From Rhynochetos jubatus (Eukaryota > Chordata > Aves > Eurypygiformes > Rhynochetidae): a DNA stretch of 64,000 nucleotides. The position numbers were made by a program, and so were the translations under genes. The notes under the pieces are model-generated. The model was not told the origin of the DNA. It searched no databases and was given only the letters and a program-made list of their open reading frames with translations. Positions 1 through 64,000 of the stretch are shown here, piece by piece. The stretch's first letter is position 1. Every line of letters begins with the position of its first letter. The stretch is taken from NCBI GenBank assembly GCA_027574665.1, contig CM050654.1:37281722-37345721 (forward strand), in the 5' to 3' direction.

Positions 1-675
1 AGGGCAACCCCATGTGCTGGAAAGGTCCCATCAGAGCACAAACTCACTGTGGCCCCCCTGCTAAAGAGAATGTTGGCCCAACAGCAAATCCTGAGCAGAT
101 GTAAAATTGTTCCTGGCCTTTTTCTGTCACTGACTAGGACCTGTGGCATGACTTTACACCAAGCATGAGCTCAGCAGCCAAGGACTGCATCTTCTAATGA
201 AAGCATACCTTCGAAACAAAGGTGAAATGTGAGTGGATATGAAGGTTTTGCACATGGACCTTCTTCCTTTTACCCTGCATCATGTTTACACAGCATTTGC
301 TCAAAAATAATCCTGGAGGTACTCCCCAAGTACTTGTTTGTAGATGGTATATTTAGGAGCAAAATTGTAGAGAACATGGGGAATGTCCTTGGCAAACTAT
401 CAAGCTGGCATCTGGAAAATACTTCTTTTATATGCTGCAGTGTTCATTTTAATCAAAATGAAACTGAACTGCAGTGAAAAATAGCAAATAGAGACCAATT
501 TGCAATTATCCATATTAATATAACATGACAATAGTCTGCTTTGTATATTTAAAGGTGCATACTTGAAGTAAAGTGGCAAAGTATTCAATTAAGGATAATA
601 ATAGTAGAATTGGACCCATTTTTTCCCCATCTATGAAAGTAAATCATGCAAAATGCTTACATTTGCAAATTTTAC
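1..675. other. Intron sequence 3' of the last visible VWDE exon
   Basis: No coding exon, RNA gene or identifiable repeat was found. The longest open frames show no recognisable domain. It is interpreted as the 5' part of the next VWDE intron on the minus strand. Confidence 0.7.
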
Positions 676-57729
<57,054 letters not shown>

Positions 57730-60700
57730 CTGTAATAAATAAACAACATATGCTATAGCTTTACTTGAAGAAACTTCATATAATTATGTGTCTTCCTGAT
57801 GATTGGAGTTGATAAGCTTTTTTTTCCTACTGTTGCAACATATTTTGGGGTTTAAGCTTTAAAAATGTTTAGACAGAAATTTTGGATTTGGAAGAATTTT
57901 TGATACATTTAATAGGCAAAGAAACATGGTTTCTGTCTCAACAAGTAATAATACTGAATGCTTACAGTGTGTTTTCTTCTGCAGTTTATCAAGCACCTTG
58001 TTTAGTGACATTAATTCATTTTAATTAGGGAGAATTACATTGTTCATAAATATTGCTGTCAAGATTAGGTCATTAGCCCTTGGGATCCCAGACTTCAGTC
58101 TGTCCACTGAATCTCTACCATGTTTGTAAGCAGGTTTTTTTCATTTAAATTAATGTGACAGTCATCCAGTCTCAGAAAATGTGTCAGCAATATAAGATCT
58201 TTTTTTTATTGCTTTATAGAAGATGATGCAGATGTGCCTACAAAGTTTATACTGAAAAAAAAAATATCCCCCGAAACAAAAGAAAAAAACCACCACCAAA
58301 CACAATGTACCAGGCCATTTATGTTTTATTCCTAGCACAGTCACTCAACCTTTATCTCTGCTGAGTTCGCACACCATCTGCCATCTTAATGTTTCATTGG
58401 TTTCAGAAAAGCCAAACTGCTAACATCATTTCTAGGATCATAAGATTAAACTACAGAAATTTTCCTTAAAGCAAATGACAATAGGCTCTGAAACTGTACT
58501 TCTGAATTTATTTATTTTTTTGCTTCTTCTTGGAAATGGAGTAACAGATTGTGACATACTAAATCAATTCCAAATAGTCAGATGGCATATTTAGAGCTAC
58601 TGCCTTTTTTAAGCCTCGAGTAACCCATGAGGAGGAAGTGGACCAATCTAATTTATTTTCCATTGTGATAAACTCCTTTGGATGGATTTTCCAGCATTAC
58701 TGACCAGCCGTGTTGCCCTTGGTAGCTCTCACCTGCCAGTTCAGGCACGATCCTCGTGACCAGTAACAATGAAACAGGCTCAAACCCAAAATATTCCAGA
58801 TTGACATGGTCATATGGGCATGAGTTGCATAGCACTCTGGAATATTTCTTTGAGCACCCTATAAATCCTTCTTCATTACCATCTAGTCATGAATTTCATC
58901 TGGACTGAAGAATCCTCTTTCCCAGCTCACAAGGCAAATGTCCCACCAGCAACACAGCAACATTTGTACAGCTATGGGGAAAAATCAAGTGGTTTCTGTG
59001 CTCTACTAGTGGATCATTTCCCGTCCAAGGTTTATGTGCTTGTTGGGCTGTTCTCTCCTTCACAACTTTTCTCACTCTTTTGCTAACAACTTCAGCTAAT
59101 TTGCCCAATGAAAATGGTGTTATATGCTCCATTAGCTAGATGGAAGCCTTGATGTCGTACTGGGTGTGCTGGGGGATAGAAAGACACAGGCCTCACAGAG
59201 ATTCTTTACAGTTAAAAGTCATCAGATACTTCGTAGTTAGCCAGTTTCCCTCATCATCTCCTCAAGGTAATAATCCCCTGTTATCATTAGATATTTATTG
59301 TCTCCAAGCATTCCCTAAAGGCTCGTGTTCAGCTTATAAAGTTTTCAAAAAAGCTCTTTCACTGTGTTGATCTTCCTCCTGCTGCTTCTCTTACAGCTGT
59401 CATGGGGAGACCCTGCAATATCGGGATCTGACGAGGTGGTGTCAGCAGAGACAGAGTTCACATAACCTATACTCCCCCTACTTCGACAAAAACCTAAACC
59501 AATGATCCCCTTGCAAAGCTCATGGAGCAAACCCAAGGCACCTTTATTGCAGACACTGTATTTGCACTGGCTGGGCCGTTTGCACTTTTTGGCTTTGATG
59601 CTTTTTACCAAAAATATTCACAGGGAGACATCCCTCTGAGCATGACATGCTGAGCGTTCCTGCCACGGAGGGAGCTGTAATGAGAGGCAGCAGGGCTGTG
59701 CACGAGGATGCCTGGTGCCGACAGAGGCATCTCCTCGTGATCTTCCCCAAAGTGACGTTCTGGGAAATGTTAGACCCAGCCTCATTCCCTGCAAGCATTG
59801 TGTTTTCTCACATATATATTTTAGAGGTATATTTTATTGATAAAGCACTGAACACTAAAATAAAAAATTACTCCGTAACGAGTGTCTCAGTACACTGTGA
59901 TATTCTTAGACTACCAGTCCGTTCCAGTTCTATCTTCAGCACTTTTGGGGATTAACACAAACTCTGCAAATTCAAAATGTACGGACAGCCGTCATGAGTT
60001 ACATTTTATTTCTGTCTTTTATATCACTCCTCCCCTTGTAGTGCCTTTACCTTGTTAGGTGCACACCACTTCACAATCAGCAGCTGTGTTCATCGGCTAC
60101 TGAGCTACAGGTTGACAGTTTGTCACATAATTATTATGATAGTCACTCTGAGGAGGTTTTTTTTGCCTTCAGCTAAATACAAGCTCTTTTTCTCCAGTTC
60201 AGTAATCAGCTTTTTTTCTTTTTATTTCTCTTCCCATCCCTCCCCCATCTCAGGATGCAGCCTTTTTAAAGCAAAGAGATAAAAGCATCACTGACAGCAG
60301 TATGCTGATGGCCGTGACAGGTTAGGCAGTACTTTTCAACAGACTCATTGAATCTGTTAAAAAAATCAACTTATAATTTTCCATCATCCCTTTTAAAGGG
60401 ACAGAAATATAAGGGTACCCTCAGATAGGGATGACTGGATTGCTTCTGGGTATGGGCTGCTCCCTTTCCCCATCTGCCAGCAGATCTTCCCATCGGGTGG
60501 AAAACTACCTTTAGGCTCAAATTTCTGATACAAAAAAGCCCTAGTAGCTAAGGATTTTCTCCTTTCCTGTGTGTTGGAGCAGTTTTCCATCCTTAAGTGA
60601 ACTCAATCAGATTCCTTCCCACTTTGCTGTAAACCTGCGAGCAGCGTTTTTAGCTAAAAGCAGAAATCAGTCATTAATTTGGTGGGAGTCAAGTAGGTCT

Positions 60701-63700
60701 GCAAAACAATTTGGGAGAGTATTTTAATGCTAGGACCTGTTACCATCTAGCTCACAGCTGGAAGGACTATACCTGTATCCCACCTCTCTGGCAAGGACTT
60801 GAGCTGTATTGTAGTGCCAGAGGCCCCACAATGACAACAGCAGTGCTTTAAAGTTGAAATACTTACTTATCTTTTAAAGTCTACCTACAGCTAGGTAGAG
60901 TAGGACTTGAAGGTCTGAATTAAAGAGCAGATGGAAGCACTTGCCTGACCCAAACATCCAATTTCCTGAGAGGTTTGGGAATTCAGGGATACTGCTCTGT
61001 CAGTAAATTATGCTGGCCACCTTTGGAATCTCCCTTCTCACCGTAAGGTACCATTTAGGGATACCCACCTCTTCCCATTCTCTGGGCAGGCAAGTCTGCA
61101 TGCTGCTGGTAAGGTGCTGGAGCCCCAGCTGTTGGTGATTAACTCTGTTATCTCCAGGATGGGATCTACCCTCCCAACTACATCCCCCGTGTCAAAAGGC
61201 TGGCTGGGGCTGCAAGGGTAAGAGTCGCTCAGCCGCATGCAGGGGGTGCAGGTGAGGGTTGGGCAGGGAATTGATTGTGCCAGGTGAAAGGGTGTCTGGA
61301 GATGGCTGTGAAGGCCTCTGAGCTGCCATGGTCTGCTCGATTAAACGCTAATGGACTGGGGTTAGAAAAGCCTTGAGGAGTGGCTCTGCTGGGAGTTGGG
61401 GGGTGTGGGAGGGAGCTGTGGCTTGTAGCCTTGGTGAAAAGAGCAAAGGATGAGCAGAGCTGACGGGTGGCATTTCTAGGGAAGCCAGAGGAAAAAAAGA
61501 GTTCTCATTAGCTCAAAGAAATGATCTGTCTGCAGGTATTTGTGGAAAGGGGTGGGAACAAAGCCTCTGGAAAAGATTTCCACAAGAGTTAACAGGAAGG
61601 GGAAAGGAGGGAGAATCTGACTTTGAGTTAATTAATAAACTAGACCTTAAAGCTTTTGCACACAAATCGCTCCCTGTGATGGGCTATTAGCTGCAGAGGG
61701 GAGGGAGCTAGTGTGGCAGTGTGACCTGACGCTGCGGCAAGTCCAGCTCTAGTTACTCTGCTACTCGCTGTATAGAAAGAAGGAAGCTCTTTCCAGTTGC
61801 CAAGCTGACAAACAGCATGTGGAGGCTGACTGTAGGTCATTTGTCTGCTAGGGAAAGAAATTTTATCAGGGTAGTAACGAGGTGTCTCATCATCTCCCTG
61901 ACCCCTTGTGCTTTAAAATCTCTGTACAAGTCCCGCCAGAGCTCTGTTTCTGAGGGGATGCTCCTTGCTTTCTACCTGAATGTTGAGAGAGGAATTGTAA
62001 ACTCGGGGGTGACCTATGAATAGGCAGGTCTTTCTACTCCTGTTGTTGACTTTGCCAAGTCCAGTGGCTGGGATAGGAATTTGTATTTAAGCAGGGGAAA
62101 ACTTCACTTTTCTTCCCTAGTGAGTGGAAATATGTTATTTTATATATTGAGGCCCTAAATTAGTTTTTTTGGCCAGGGTATATTCTTCTGTTCTTGCAGA
62201 GCACCATGTGCTGATGCAGCCACTTGCAGTCTACAAGCTCAGAAAGGCCTGTTTTACTCAAACATTTTTATTTTACAATGTGCACCATAGTTTATGTGTG
62301 GGGACAATTGCTCCTCGCCATATGAACTTTTGGATTGCTGTGCTGAGCAAAGTCTGCACAGTTTTCTTCTAAACACCTTTCTTTCTTAACATAACTCATT
62401 ACTCACAGTGTGCCGCTATAATTTATAGATGGCTGTGCCTCGAGGAATGAAATGACCTCTGTCACTATCACATAAATAAGGCTTAGGAATGCCAGGATTT
62501 TCATATCAGATGGAGTAGGCTTCTTTCCGCATTTATATAGAAATAGTGGTGTGGTATAGATTTATATAAGGCTGCAATAGTTTTGTGAATATTATGCTGC
62601 CAACATTACTGTGAAAGAAGAAAATTGGAGCCCAAAGATGGGGGAGAAAAGCACACATGATGGCTATTAGAAAACACCTGGCTGTTTAGTCAATACAGGT
62701 TCAGAACTGTTGGCTGGTAAATCTCAACTCTTCTCTACTGTTTGACTGCGTTTTAAAATCTATCAATAGATATTCTATTATGTGACTAACCTATTAGCTG
62801 GAGACTTTCTGACGGATAAAAAATAGTGTAGCTATCAATCCCTTAAAAGGTGATTAAGAAAAATTATCTATAGTTTTTTATCAAGAAATGAAGAGAGAAG
62901 ATGGTGATATCAGGCTATAAAAGCATTGAGGACAGATTCAGGCTACATGCAGGTGGATGATGAGTAGGTTAAATAAAAACAAGCGGTTTTCAAAAGGCTG
63001 CAAATTCTTCGTCCTGGGGGAAAATTCTGCTCTGAATGCCACCCACGTGTCCTGGTGGATGCTCCTGCTGGTCTGTGCATGAAGAAGGGGAAAGAGAACT
63101 GGAAAGTGCCTCTAGTTCATTGTCTCCTGTCTAATATGGCTTTTATCAGTGGGGCTCTGGCCTTCATTTAAAACTGCTTGAGAAAAAAGCCTTCCACCTG
63201 CATCTTTCCTGGGTGAGTGGAAGGTTATGAACTACATCTGTGCAGCTAAGTTTTCTCCCTGGGGTCTGACTCTCCCTTTAGTAGCATCACCTTATCTTTG
63301 GGGTAGCCCTACTAGCAGTTATTCAGTAACATCAGGTTTACACCACGAGAGGTGAGAGTCTGCCCCTTTGTGACTCTTAATAGACACCTGGAGTGGGATG
63401 GCAAAATGCTTTTTATAATCTTCACACAGATTCACAGAGTGTTAGGGGTTGGAAGGGACCTCTAGAGATCACCTAGTCCAACTCCCCTGCCAGAGCAGGA
63501 TCACCTAGAGCAGATCACATTTTATTATGTAAAACTGAATTCCCTGTTACAGCAGAGCTTCACTGCTTGGTTTTCACCAGTGATGATTTATGGATAATTA
63601 TAATTAGGCAAATAGGCCATGAAGACCTTTACAAAAATCTAGCAGGGAACGAACATTTTAGTCTCGCTAAGCCTGCTAAATTAAACATGTGGGTTTCGGC

Positions 63701-64000
63701 AGAGGACAAAGAAGGGCTTACTGAAAACTTAATATAATAATAATCATCTTATAAAGATTGGGTGATGCTACTAGTTAACAGAACTGTATTTTCTCTGAAT
63801 GCCTCAGGATTGTTAAAACTAGATTTGAAGTGATTGCAAGTGAAATTATTGTGATGAAAATATCTCTTTGTAACACAAACTTGTCTTAAACTGGCAGAAT
63901 TGTCTACCTCATTTAATAATATAAGTGAGGGCAGCGTCAGTCAGATTCTGAGCTCAGGAAGCATAATTATGAGGAGAAATGAGAAAAAAACTATCTAGGT
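57730..64000 (-). other. Intron 5' of exon A
   Basis: In 6.3 kb I found no minus-strand match to the VWDE residues expected before VFCTVTAF. The upstream exons are probably beyond the window. The stretch holds one CR1 fragment near 63.4 kb. A segment at 61069-61209 has good splice sites on the minus strand but fits no VWDE sequence and ends in the wrong phase for exon A. Confidence 0.65.
63424..63519 (-). mobile_element. CR1 LINE 3'-end fragment, antisense to the + strand
   Basis: The pattern is ttcacagagtgttaggggtt, then ggaagggacctctagagatc, acctagtccaactcccctgc, and cagagcaggatcacctagag. This is the reverse complement of an avian CR1 3' region. It differs from the copy at 15.7 kb (ggggttggaagggacctct type, extending into the GCAGG-TCACCTAGAGCAG segment), so it is probably another subfamily. 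It is 5'-truncated and has no ORF. Confidence 0.9.

Noticed and set aside
58896-59132. Overlapping open frames on both strands near 59 kb as a possible upstream VWDE exon
   Set aside because: No VWDE residues, no suitable acceptor/donor pair, and no cysteine pattern expected for the N-terminal region.
61069-61209. Minus-strand segment with good acceptor (cttacccttgcag) and donor (GAAGAG|gtgggt), open as PSQPFDTGDVVGRVDP...
   Set aside because: It matches no VWDE residues I know. The only open frame enters in phase 2 and leaves in phase 2, while exon A needs phase 0, so it cannot be the preceding coding exon.

Overview
The window is vertebrate nuclear DNA, most likely from a bird. Coding sequence is sparse: short exons with GT-AG splice sites are separated by long AT-rich introns. 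Two short fragments match avian CR1 retrotransposon 3' ends (about 15683-15747 and 63424-63519). Nothing bacterial or viral was recognised.

One gene accounts for all the convincing coding sequence: VWDE (von Willebrand factor D and EGF domain-containing protein), read right to left on the minus strand. I resolved 14 consecutive internal coding exons between 57729 (5'-most) and 676 (3'-most). They total 3025 bp, or 1008 codons plus one base. Every exon junction keeps frame, all introns are GT-AG, no in-frame stop was found, and the order matches human VWDE as I remember it. The 5' exons (signal peptide and N-terminal cysteine-rich part) must lie beyond 64000. The 3' exons (linker and C-terminal EGF array) must lie below position 1.

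Layout in transcript order: 57.7-52.4 kb, N-terminal extracellular region; 49.6-39.4 kb, the VWD domain (motifs [17 protein letters not shown]) over three exons; 35.8-34.9 kb, one large 944-bp exon with a spacer, a basic RRAKR site and a first EGF-like module; 20.4-14.4 kb, three exons of a beta-rich region; 11.8 kb, a cysteine-rich module; 8.2-8.0 kb, a putative Ig/cadherin-like fold; 6.8-6.5 kb and 0.8-0.7 kb, EGF and calcium-binding EGF modules. The product should be a large secreted or matrix-associated protein.

The rest (about 95%) is intron or flank: two CR1 fragments, microsatellites, small tandem repeats and homopolymer runs. A few stretches have good splice-site pairs but no recognisable coding content; two on the plus strand could be antisense lncRNA exons. 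I found no convincing previously undescribed system. The most useful observations are the central proprotein-convertase-type site, the intact EGF modules, a short VWD loop and the antisense exon candidates. All comparisons with human VWDE are from memory and need an alignment to confirm.
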